Positions 1 through 7,635 of a stretch of DNA of 64,000 nt are shown in pieces. Source of the stretch: Chryseobacterium elymi (lineage in GTDB: Bacteria; Bacteroidota; Bacteroidia; Flavobacteriales; Weeksellaceae); NCBI RefSeq assembly GCF_003385495.1, contig NZ_QNUH01000002.1:1-64000 (forward strand), in the 5' to 3' direction. The notes under the pieces were generated by a model, which made no database searches, had not been told where the DNA came from, and saw only the letters and a list, made by a program, of their open reading frames with translations. Made by a program: the position numbers and the translations under genes. Position 1 is the first letter of the stretch. Every line of letters begins with the position of its first letter.

Positions 1-20
1 CAGGTTTCTATTTAATTTAG

Positions 21-93
<73 letters not shown>

Positions 94-132
94 GTGTATC
101 TTTAGAGTGCTTACCGAAAGCACTTATCTTAG

Positions 133-205
<73 letters not shown>

Positions 206-244
206 GTGTATCTTTAGAGTGCTTACCGAAAGCACTTAGCTTAG

Positions 245-317
<73 letters not shown>

Positions 318-329
318 ATATTGTGAGTG

Positions 330-337
330 CAAAGATA
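330..337 (-). promoter_or_regulatory. -7 box of the tRNA cluster
   Basis: On the minus strand this reads TATCTTTG, a full match to the Bacteroidetes consensus TAnnTTTG. It sits 12 bp before the first tRNA nucleotide, which leaves a very short leader. Confidence 0.7.
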
Positions 338-407
338 CGGCTATTTTTTGAAAATCCTAATTTTTCTTTTAAATAAAGGACTTTTATGAAAACTATTTTA
401 TTATTTG

Positions 408-415
408 TATCTTTG
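408..415 (+). promoter_or_regulatory. -7 box before the Sua5/YrdC-type gene
   Basis: TATCTTTG matches TAnnTTTG exactly and ends 4 bp before the ATG at 420. The expected start of transcription therefore falls at or next to the A of the start codon. This rules out the upstream in-frame TTG at 405, which lies before the box, and suggests a leaderless mRNA. Confidence 0.6.
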
Positions 416-419
416 TTTT

Positions 420-1031
420 ATGGCAAAAATACTGAAAATTTACCCTGATAACCCTCAGGAAAATCTTGTGAATGAGGTTATTAAAACCTTACAAAACGGC
501 GGACTGATTATCTATCCTTCTGATACGATCTATGCTCTGGGATGTAATATTTTTGATATAAAAGCCATGGAAAAGCTGGCCCAACTCAAAAAAATCAAGC
601 TGGAAAAGTCTCAGTTCTCGATTATCTGTAATGATCTGAGTCATCTTTCAGATTTTACAAGACCTATTGACACCTCTGTCTTCAGGTTTCTGAAAAGTCA
701 CCTTCCCGGACCTTTTACCTTTATCCTGGATGCCAACAAAAGCCTTCCTTTGGCGTATAAAAATCATAAAACCATTGGTATCCGTGTTCCCGATCATCCG
801 ATTCCGCAGCTTATTGTGGAAAAACTGGGTCATCCAATTGCTTCAACCTCTATAAAGGATGACGACGAGATCATTGAATATTCCACAGATCCTGAACTGA
901 TCGCTGAAAAGTATGATCATCTGGTAGATATTGTCATTGATTCCGGATATGGTGACAATGTAGCTTCCACTATTGTGGATCTTACCTCAGGAGAACCGGA
1001 AATCATCCGCCAGGGAAAAGGAATTATTTAA
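420..1031 (+). CDS. L-threonylcarbamoyladenylate synthase (Sua5/YciO/YrdC family)
   Basis: Predicted to make threonylcarbamoyl-AMP from threonine, bicarbonate and ATP, the first step of the t6A37 modification of ANN-decoding tRNAs in the cytoplasm. The YrdC signature YPSDTIYALGCN lies near residues 32-43, with GIRVPDHP and the ASTS segment following at about 125-145. The protein is about 203 aa, so it is a TsaC/YciO-length single domain without the Sua5 C-terminal domain. I chose the ATG at 420 because the in-frame TTG at 405 precedes the promoter box. YciO paralogues share this fold and may not make t6A, so function within the family is less certain than membership. Confidence 0.88.
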   Translation: MAKILKIYPDNPQENLVNEVIKTLQNGGLIIYPSDTIYALGCNIFDIKAMEKLAQLKKIKLEKSQFSIICNDLSHLSDFTRPIDTSVFRFLKSHLPGPFTFILDANKSLPLAYKNHKTIGIRVPDHPIPQLIVEKLGHPIASTSIKDDDEIIEYSTDPELIAEKYDHLVDIVIDSGYGDNVASTIVDLTSGEPEIIRQGKGII

Positions 1032-1060
1032 TCAGAAGCAGTCAGCCGATCATTTGGATT

Positions 1061-1762
1061 ATGAGTTTGTATGGTAAATACGCACTGGGAATTCTTTTTA
1101 CCTTTGTGCTTCTTGCCGCAGCAATGCTTTATGCATTGCCGCTTATTTACTTAATTACAGGTACAAAAGGAATTACATCCGTTAATTTTTTTTATACAAG
1201 GATTGTTCTTTGGATAGTTCTTTTTTTTGTTTTTCTTTATAATTTTTTTGTAGAAAAAAATCCTTTCCTGCTATGGAAAGAAAAGAAATATACTGTATCA
1301 TTCTATACCAGGTCAGTAATCCGTTTATATTTTACCTGTCTTATAGGAACTTCCGTCATTGGTATAATTATCCAGCTTTTGATTCAGGAAGGCATGAGCA
1401 GCAAAATGGTTCAGATCTCTTCTGCTTTTAAAAATAATTATCTGCTGATGATCTTTATATGCCTTACTGCCGGAGTGGTAGAAGAACTTCTTATGAGAGG
1501 ATACATTCAGCCAAGAATTGAAAGAATATACAATAATCAATATTGTGGTATTTTCATTTCCGCCCTATTATTTGGAATTCTACACAGCACTTATGGAACA
1601 ATCGGACAGGTAGTCGTACCTTTTTTTATCGGAACCGTTTTTGCTATGTTTTATAAACAATATTCAAACATTAAAATTTTAATCATCTGTCATTTCATGT
1701 ACGACTTTGTGGCTGTGATGATCATGAATTTAATTGATACTAAACATTTATCTGTACTCTAA
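1061..1762 (+). CDS. CPBP-family intramembrane metalloprotease
   Basis: A 233-aa protein with several hydrophobic segments. It carries all three motifs of the CPBP (CAAX protease and bacteriocin-processing, Abi) family in order: EELLMR near residue 141, FGILH near 170, and HFMYD near 211. These residues are expected to hold the catalytic metal inside the membrane. The substrate is unknown; bacterial members range from peptide processing and immunity to unknown roles. It sits 29 bp after the threonylcarbamoyl-AMP synthase and 5 bp before yaaA, so it is probably in the same transcript. Nothing ties it to the bacteriocin-like peptides elsewhere in the window. Confidence 0.88.
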   Translation: MSLYGKYALGILFTFVLLAAAMLYALPLIYLITGTKGITSVNFFYTRIVLWIVLFFVFLYNFFVEKNPFLLWKEKKYTVSFYTRSVIRLYFTCLIGTSVIGIIIQLLIQEGMSSKMVQISSAFKNNYLLMIFICLTAGVVEELLMRGYIQPRIERIYNNQYCGIFISALLFGILHSTYGTIGQVVVPFFIGTVFAMFYKQYSNIKILIICHFMYDFVAVMIMNLIDTKHLSVL

Positions 1763-1767
1763 ACATT

Positions 1768-2526
1768 ATGAAAATTATAACTTCTCCAGCGAAACTGATG
1801 AACGTTGAGAATTCAACCGACTTATTGAGATCAACCACTCCAAAATTCATCGAAGAGGCTGCATTCATCCAGTCTTATCTGAAGCACAAATCTCCGAAAT
1901 ATCTTTCGGAATTAATGGAAATATCACCTAAGCTGGCCGATGAGAACTGGGAAAGAAACCAGAAATGGAAGGCGAAACCAACGGCAAAAGAGTCTGCTCC
2001 TGCTCTATTTGCTTTTACAGGAGAGGTTTACAGAGGGCTGGATGCAAAAACCCTGGATAAAAATGCTGTTGACTATTTACAGAAAAATTACAGGATGCTT
2101 TCCGGATTATATGGTCTGCTGAAGCCGTCTGATAAAGTAATGCTTTACAGGTTGGAAATGGGGCGTCATTTTGAATTCGATCAATACAAAAACCTATATG
2201 AATTCTGGAGAGAAAAGATCACAGAACAGCTGAACTCCGAAATGAAAAAAGGTGAAATTCTTCTTCACCTGGCCAGCAACGAGTACGGGAAAGTGATTGA
2301 CAGGAAAAAACTAAACCATAAAGTCATCGATTTTGATTTCTATGAATTAAAAGACGGAAAACTGAAAACTATTGTTGTTTATACCAAGCATGCAAGAGGT
2401 CTTATGGTAAAGTTCTGTGCGGAAACTAACGCCAAAACCCTGAATGACGTAAAGGCATTCAATTATGAGGGTTACCTGATTGATGAAGAAAAATCTACGG
2501 ACACTAAACTGGTTTTCACAAGATAA
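1768..2526 (+). CDS. yaaA: peroxide stress protein YaaA (UPF0246/DUF328)
   Basis: A 252-aa protein close to the E. coli YaaA length. The start MKIITSPAKLM, the LSGLYGLL motif near residue 112 and the basic YTKHARGLMVKFC segment near 213 are typical of the family. In E. coli, YaaA limits free iron and DNA damage under hydrogen peroxide and has been reported to bind DNA. It directly abuts prmC, whose ATG follows the yaaA stop without a gap, so translational coupling is likely. Confidence 0.93.
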   Translation: MKIITSPAKLMNVENSTDLLRSTTPKFIEEAAFIQSYLKHKSPKYLSELMEISPKLADENWERNQKWKAKPTAKESAPALFAFTGEVYRGLDAKTLDKNAVDYLQKNYRMLSGLYGLLKPSDKVMLYRLEMGRHFEFDQYKNLYEFWREKITEQLNSEMKKGEILLHLASNEYGKVIDRKKLNHKVIDFDFYELKDGKLKTIVVYTKHARGLMVKFCAETNAKTLNDVKAFNYEGYLIDEEKSTDTKLVFTR

Positions 2527-3378
2527 ATGACGATATCAGCATTCAAAAAATATTTTAAAACTGAGCTTTCCGAGCTTTATAACGATTCGGAAAGTACCTT
2601 TTTATGCAGTGTTTTTATACAGAAAATTACAGGCTTTGACTCGTTTCAGCAGAGAAGACTTTCGGATCAGGAACTTCTCATTGATGATGAAAAGCAGCTT
2701 ATCCAGGCTGTTTCCGACTTAAAAACCGGAAGACCTTATCAACAAATCCTTGGAGAAACCGAGTTTTATGGCATGCCTTTTTTTGTGGATGAGCATGTCC
2801 TTATCCCGCGTCCTGAAACTGAGGAACTGCTTGAGATGGCAATTCATACCATTCAAAGTTCAGAATTAAATGTTCAGGGTTTAAAGATTCTGGATATCGG
2901 AACCGGAAGCGGTATAATTCCATTGGTTTTAAAAAAACATTTTCCCGGAGCGAAAATTACGTCCATTGATTTATCGGAAAAAGCATTGAAAACGGCTAAG
3001 CGAAATGCAGAACATCATCAGCTGGAAATCAACTTTATTCATGCAGATTATCTGAGCTTTGAATTAACGGAAAGTTATGATATTATTATTTCCAATCCTC
3101 CTTATATAGGAATTGAAGAAGAAACCGAGATCGCTGATTCTGTCAAGGAATTTGAACCCAAAATGGCCCTCTTCTCTCCTGTTAAAGATGCTTTGATCTT
3201 CTACAGGAAAATCGCAGAAGATGCCAAACAATACCTGAAAGACAATGGTTTTTTATTTTTGGAAATCAATCAGAAACTTGGACCCGAAACCCTTGAATTG
3301 TATACCGGATATTTTTCTGAAGTTCAACTGATCAAAGATTTATCTGAAAATGACCGCTTTATTGTTGGAAAGAAATAA
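2527..3378 (+). CDS. prmC: peptide chain release factor N5-glutamine methyltransferase
   Basis: Methylates the glutamine of the GGQ motif of RF1/RF2 using S-adenosylmethionine, which speeds translation termination. The 283-aa protein has a helical N-terminal domain. The SAM-binding motif LDIGTGSG is near residues 121-128, and the catalytic NPPYIG motif near 189-194 contacts the target glutamine. It also has RPETEELLE, which is characteristic of PrmC/HemK. It starts immediately after the yaaA stop codon. Confidence 0.95.
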   Translation: MTISAFKKYFKTELSELYNDSESTFLCSVFIQKITGFDSFQQRRLSDQELLIDDEKQLIQAVSDLKTGRPYQQILGETEFYGMPFFVDEHVLIPRPETEELLEMAIHTIQSSELNVQGLKILDIGTGSGIIPLVLKKHFPGAKITSIDLSEKALKTAKRNAEHHQLEINFIHADYLSFELTESYDIIISNPPYIGIEEETEIADSVKEFEPKMALFSPVKDALIFYRKIAEDAKQYLKDNGFLFLEINQKLGPETLELYTGYFSEVQLIKDLSENDRFIVGKK

Positions 3379-3387
3379 AATTAAATT

Positions 3388-3747
3388 ATGGAAATTATCG
3401 CACATTCTGTCAATGAAACTAAAATAGCCGAAATTATTTCCGCTGACATCATTATCCAGTCTGCTCAGGACGGACTGGATCTTCTTGGAAATATTTATTA
3501 TCAGGGTTTCGATAAGCTGATTATTTATGAGAAGAATCTCACTCCTGAATTCTTTGATCTGAAAACAAAAATAGCAGGTGATATTCTACAAAAATTCTCT
3601 AATTACCGCATGAGCCTTGCCATTGTAGGGGATTTTGAAAAGTATCAAAGCAAAAGCATCAGAGATTTCATTTTCGAAAGCAATAAAACAAAACATATTA
3701 ATTTCACTGAAACACTTGAAAATGCTTTGGAAAGGCTGGGAAACTGA
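3388..3747 (+). CDS. DUF4180 domain protein
   Basis: A 119-aa soluble protein that I place in DUF4180 from its start (MEIIAHSV), the central DGLDLLGNIYYQGFDKLIIYE region and the NYRMSLAIVGDFEKY segment. The fold is probably alpha/beta and the function is unknown. It follows prmC by 9 bp and is likely the last gene of this plus-strand run. The alternative is an unrelated small protein of similar style. Confidence 0.8.
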   Translation: MEIIAHSVNETKIAEIISADIIIQSAQDGLDLLGNIYYQGFDKLIIYEKNLTPEFFDLKTKIAGDILQKFSNYRMSLAIVGDFEKYQSKSIRDFIFESNKTKHINFTETLENALERLGN

Positions 3748-3764
3748 CAATTATTTTAAAAAAT

Positions 3765-3898
3765 ATCCATCTGCTCTTTTATAAACCTAAAAACAACACG
3801 GATCTGTGGGAATATTTTTAACGCAAAGGTTTACCGTTAGTGTTTATTAAAGAAAGCAAAGATGTGATTAACAATTTGATCTGATGAAGCAGATGGAT
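3765..3898. repeat. 134-bp segment bounded by 11-bp inverted repeats
   Basis: ATCCATCTGCT at 3765-3775 is perfectly complementary to AGCAGATGGAT at 3888-3898. The interior is AT-rich with no reading frame. It lies between the convergent DUF4180 and epimerase genes. It might be a MITE-like relic or a long hairpin; I see no target duplication. Confidence 0.35.
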
Positions 3899-3917
3899 GA
3901 ACAGAACAGTATATATT

Positions 3918-4916
3918 CTAGTTAATTTTTCTTTCTACCTGTTTCAGATTCATATTTTTCCTTTCAAAAAAATGGATTGCATCTTTAACTGCCTTATCAA
4001 CAGTCTGATACCTGACTTCCAAATCTTCTGAAGATTTCCTATTGGAGTAATAATTATTGATTCTTAAAGCTTTCATATTAGGAGAACTCAGGCTGGTCTT
4101 TATCTTCAGTTTTCTCAGTACATCTCCTATTATTCCGAGCACCACAAGTCCTGAGTTTGGAATTGGGATCATAACAGGAGCCTGTTTTGTGATAGTATTC
4201 ACTTTTCTGAAAAACTCTTTGTAAGTCAGATTTTCATTAGCCAGCAGGTATTTTTCGCCATTTTTACCATTTTCAATTGCTTTTATAATTCCTTCCGCCA
4301 CGTCTTCGGCATGCACAAAGTTTTTCCCGCCTTTTGGATAAAATACAAACTTCTTTTTCCATGCCCAAAAGATAATTTTGCCCGAACTCGGCTTATGGTC
4401 GTAAGCCCCGATCATAAAAGTAGGGTTTACAATCATCACTTTTGTTTCCCTGTTCTGTCGCAAAAGGTAATTCTCTGTTTCCAGTTTGCTTTGGGCATAG
4501 TATGAACAGGTAAAAGGATACAGTTGCGGAGCTTTTTCATTTCCCAAGGCAACAGGATTTCCATAGCCTAAAGTATTGGCCGTACTCACGAACAAAAATT
4601 TTCCTGCTCTGGCTGATACAGTTTGAGCAAACAGATGAACTACAGCATCATAATTCGTCTTTTTATAATCTTTATAATGCAGCAGAGCCTGGCTGGTTTC
4701 CGCAGCAATATGAATCACGGCATCTACCCCATGCAGATGCTCTGAAATATCCGAAAAGAGATCCCCTTCTATCAATCTGAGATTTTCATTTTCTTCGCCC
4801 ATCCAACTGCTTTTCTTGCGCACCAGAGCAGTAACATAATAATCATACTGTAATAATTTAATAATGGTATTAGTCCCCAGAAGCCCTGTGGCTCCGGTCA
4901 CGAAAACTTTTTTCAT
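3918..4916 (-). CDS. NAD(P)-dependent extended SDR / epimerase-dehydratase family protein
   Basis: A 332-aa protein that starts with the nucleotide-binding motif VTGATGLLGTN (GxxGxxG). The catalytic YAQSKLETE (YxxxK) lies near residues 141-149. The length and C-terminal portion fit the extended, atypical SDR group (dihydroflavonol-4-reductase-like or 3-beta-HSD-like) rather than a defined sugar epimerase. The substrate cannot be read from sequence. Its ATG overlaps the stop of the upstream SDR gene by 4 bp, so the two form a translationally coupled pair. Confidence 0.88.
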   Translation of the reverse strand: MKKVFVTGATGLLGTNTIIKLLQYDYYVTALVRKKSSWMGEENENLRLIEGDLFSDISEHLHGVDAVIHIAAETSQALLHYKDYKKTNYDAVVHLFAQTVSARAGKFLFVSTANTLGYGNPVALGNEKAPQLYPFTCSYYAQSKLETENYLLRQNRETKVMIVNPTFMIGAYDHKPSSGKIIFWAWKKKFVFYPKGGKNFVHAEDVAEGIIKAIENGKNGEKYLLANENLTYKEFFRKVNTITKQAPVMIPIPNSGLVVLGIIGDVLRKLKIKTSLSSPNMKALRINNYYSNRKSSEDLEVRYQTVDKAVKDAIHFFERKNMNLKQVERKIN

Positions 4917-5698
4917 GCTTCTATTTCTTTTTTAATGGCACTGGTCATCAGAGGCAGTTTAATCCATATCGGCAGGATCATCATGATCAGCCAGCTTATG
5001 GGATTCACCATAATAACGGAATCTTTTTTGAAAAGTTGTCTGATGCAGTAAGCTGCCACTTTGTTCGGATCCAGGAGGGTAAGCTTTCCTAAAACACCCT
5101 GCTTTTCAATTCGTTTGCAGACATCGATATTGGTTTTCATCGCTCCGGGGTTCACAACGCTTACAAAAACATTAGTGTCCTTCAGTTCTTCATGAAGTCC
5201 TCTTGAAAATGAATGGATAAAGGTTTTGGAAGCCGGATATACCGTTTTGAAACCTATGGGTGAAAAAGCAGCCATACTTGATACATTCAGAATATAGGCT
5301 TTGGGCTGTCTTAGCAGATTGGGCAGCAGCTGATGGGTGATGAGTGAAGTGGCGGCTACATTGACCTGTAAAATGGTATTAATATAAGATGGCGATGCAT
5401 CTACAAATTTCTTCGTGCCTCCAAGCCCGGCATTATTGATCAGGATATGAATTTCAAAAGACCGGTTCAGCCATTCGGTAAGTTTCAATACATTTTCATT
5501 CACCGAAAGATCTGTTTCATAATAGGGCGCCCGGATCTTATAAGTCTCTTCAAGCTGTTGGGACAGTTCTTCAAGCTGCTGACCCGGAAGGCTTACCAGA
5601 ACAACATTGATATTCTTGCTGGCCAGATTTTCTGCAAATGCTTTTCCCAAACCCTGACTTGCACCCGTTATTACAGCATATGATTCTTTGATATCCAT
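4913..5698 (-). CDS. classical SDR-family oxidoreductase
   Basis: A 261-aa short-chain dehydrogenase: cofactor motif TGASQGLGKAFA at residues 12-23, structural NNAG near 89, and catalytic Tyr/Lys in VYPASK near 154-159. The C-terminal tail is hydrophobic (PISWLIMMILPIWIKLPL), which suggests membrane association as in the steroid/retinol-dehydrogenase-like SDRs. It is first of a two-gene unit with the extended SDR (4-bp overlap). A consensus -7 box sits 17 bp upstream of the ATG. Confidence 0.88.
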   Translation of the reverse strand: MDIKESYAVITGASQGLGKAFAENLASKNINVVLVSLPGQQLEELSQQLEETYKIRAPYYETDLSVNENVLKLTEWLNRSFEIHILINNAGLGGTKKFVDASPSYINTILQVNVAATSLITHQLLPNLLRQPKAYILNVSSMAAFSPIGFKTVYPASKTFIHSFSRGLHEELKDTNVFVSVVNPGAMKTNIDVCKRIEKQGVLGKLTLLDPNKVAAYCIRQLFKKDSVIMVNPISWLIMMILPIWIKLPLMTSAIKKEIEA

Positions 5699-5715
5699 AA
5701 AACAATTTTATGATA

Positions 5716-5723
5716 CAAAGCTA
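5716..5723 (-). promoter_or_regulatory. -7 box of the SDR pair
   Basis: TAGCTTTG on the minus strand, matching TAnnTTTG, followed by TATCATAAAA. Transcription would start about 10 nt before the ATG at 5698. Confidence 0.55.
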
Positions 5724-5840
5724 CCCTGAAAAGTATCTTTGAATGTTCAGGATTATCTGAGTGAACCTATTTTAAAATTAAAAACAAATTTACACAATAT
5801 ACTGAAAAGCAAATAATTAATTAAATTAGAACGTTAAAAT

Positions 5841-6950
5841 TTATAAACCTGAACCATTTTTATACTCGGAAGGAGTCTGATCTGTCAGCTTTTTAAAAGT
5901 GGTATTAAAAGAAGTTTTGGAATTGAATCCGGATTCGTAGGCGGTTCCTAAAATTGACAGTTTGCTCTGAGGGTCTTTAAGAAGTTTCTTGGCATACTCA
6001 ATTCTGTATTCATTTACATATTGGAAAAAGTTCTTTTTAAATCCGGTATTAATCACATACGACAGATGGTGTGTAGAAATAGACAACAGTTCGGAAAGCC
6101 GGATCAGGTTCAGCTCGCTGTCCAGATAGGGCTTTTGCTTATCCATGATTTCTTCCAGCTGACTTTTGATTTTCAGCAGTTCTTCATCGGGGAGCAGCTT
6201 TTTCTTTACTTCTTCTGTCAGGGGATCTTCATCAATAGAAATCAATTCATCACGCTGCTTTTCTTCCAGGGGATAAATTTCTTTTTGTTTTAAAGAATAG
6301 TATCCAACAAAATAAATAACCAGCAGAAAAGCTCCGTTAATGAAAAAATTCAGGGCAGTGGAATCATAGAATAAATGATAAACTACGTAGACAATGTTGA
6401 TGATGAAAATAATAACGGCAATATATTCCAGCCAGTTCAGATTAATACCTTCCGTATTCGCTGAAAACTGCTGGATCCTTTTTTTGTGCTTCCGGATAGT
6501 GAAATAGGAAAGACTGGTATAAAATAAGGTCTGAAAAAGAATTAAGCCGATAAAAACAAAATAAAAAACAGTATGATCATCAAATCCACCCAAACGCTGT
6601 AACAGAATATTGATCCAAAAAATAACAGGCAGAATAAGGTATTTCAGGTCTGAAATTTTAAATTTAAATGCAGGATTGGTGTAAAATAACACACTGAAAT
6701 AGAACATAATGGGCGTCAGAAACTGGATCATCTGGACGGAAATGATGGAATGCACCTCTACCGGAACACCGTTCACTAAAGTAAGGATCTCATCCAGCCA
6801 GAAACTTGACCATAGAAAAAGAAATATCCCAAACCAGAAGTTGGCCTTCCTGTTTACCCGCAGCGGATTGGAGAGTTTCAGTAAAGAAAGCAAAACCAAT
6901 GAACCATAGATTAATACAACGATGAAGTGGTTTAATTCTGATGTGTTCAT
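5841..6950 (-). CDS. membrane-anchored AraC-family regulator
   Basis: A 369-aa protein. The N-terminal 230 residues form about seven hydrophobic segments. A short charged linker follows (PLEEKQRDELISIDEDPLTE), then a C-terminal AraC helix-turn-helix domain from about residue 265 (LSELLSISTHHLSYVIN, then SILGTAYESGFNSKTSFNTTFKK). The layout suggests a membrane sensor acting directly on DNA, a common Bacteroidetes design. It may control the adjacent SDR pair, which lies downstream in the same orientation; this is inference from position only. A plausible -7 box (TATATTTA) is seen upstream but has one mismatch. Confidence 0.88.
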   Translation of the reverse strand: MNTSELNHFIVVLIYGSLVLLSLLKLSNPLRVNRKANFWFGIFLFLWSSFWLDEILTLVNGVPVEVHSIISVQMIQFLTPIMFYFSVLFYTNPAFKFKISDLKYLILPVIFWINILLQRLGGFDDHTVFYFVFIGLILFQTLFYTSLSYFTIRKHKKRIQQFSANTEGINLNWLEYIAVIIFIINIVYVVYHLFYDSTALNFFINGAFLLVIYFVGYYSLKQKEIYPLEEKQRDELISIDEDPLTEEVKKKLLPDEELLKIKSQLEEIMDKQKPYLDSELNLIRLSELLSISTHHLSYVINTGFKKNFFQYVNEYRIEYAKKLLKDPQSKLSILGTAYESGFNSKTSFNTTFKKLTDQTPSEYKNGSGL

Positions 6951-6982
6951 TGGTCTTGATATTTTGATTAAATATAAATCTT

Positions 6983-7624
6983 TTATCCTATTCTCTTCCT
7001 GACGAAAATTTCGTAGCCCAGATAGATCAGCGGAAGTGACATAGCTCCTAAATAGAGAACATTGCTCATAGCTTGTTGGGGATGAAGTGCAATAGAATAG
7101 ACAAGTCCAAAGAATGCACCCCCTAAATGAGCAGCATGTCCTAGATTATCCCATTGTTTAGGATTCAACATCATATAGACAGAATATCCAAAATACAGTG
7201 TTCCAAATAACCATCCGGGTAAGAAATTGACACTAATCTCATTGGGAGCCATTGCAATAGAAGCAAAAATAATTCCTGAAACAGCTCCAGATGCTCCGAT
7301 AGCGGAGTACCATGGCTGCTTTTTATAAATCATCAGACTGAATAAATTTCCAAGAATCATTGATCCAAAATAAATAATCACAAAGCCTATATTTCCAAAA
7401 AATGAAGTCACAACACCCTGAAAGAAATATAAAGAAAGCATATTGAAAAATAAATGCATAAAATCTGCATGTAAAAATGCTGAACTGATAAGCCTTACAT
7501 ATTCTTTACGGTTGGTAATTGCGCCTACATTAAATTTATATTTCTCAAATAAAGCCGTATTATTTAACCCAAAGTAGCTAATAATACATGTAACCGCCAT
7601 AATAACTAGAACAATTGTACTCAT
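6983..7624 (-). CDS. rhomboid-family intramembrane serine protease
   Basis: A 213-aa protein with about six membrane segments. The rhomboid signature is present: HADFMHLFFNM near residues 52-62, the nucleophile in GASGAVSG (Ser near 111), and the catalytic histidine in GHAAHLGG near 163. It should cleave membrane proteins inside the bilayer; the substrates are unknown. It lies 11 bp downstream of parC, so it may be co-transcribed with the topoisomerase genes. Confidence 0.93.
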   Translation of the reverse strand: MSTIVLVIMAVTCIISYFGLNNTALFEKYKFNVGAITNRKEYVRLISSAFLHADFMHLFFNMLSLYFFQGVVTSFFGNIGFVIIYFGSMILGNLFSLMIYKKQPWYSAIGASGAVSGIIFASIAMAPNEISVNFLPGWLFGTLYFGYSVYMMLNPKQWDNLGHAAHLGGAFFGLVYSIALHPQQAMSNVLYLGAMSLPLIYLGYEIFVRKRIG

Positions 7625-7635
7625 AATTTTAATTC

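Noticed and set aside
405..419. TTG start for the Sua5/YrdC-type gene, five codons before the ATG
   Set aside because: The TTG lies upstream of the -7 promoter box (408-415), so an mRNA made there would not contain it.
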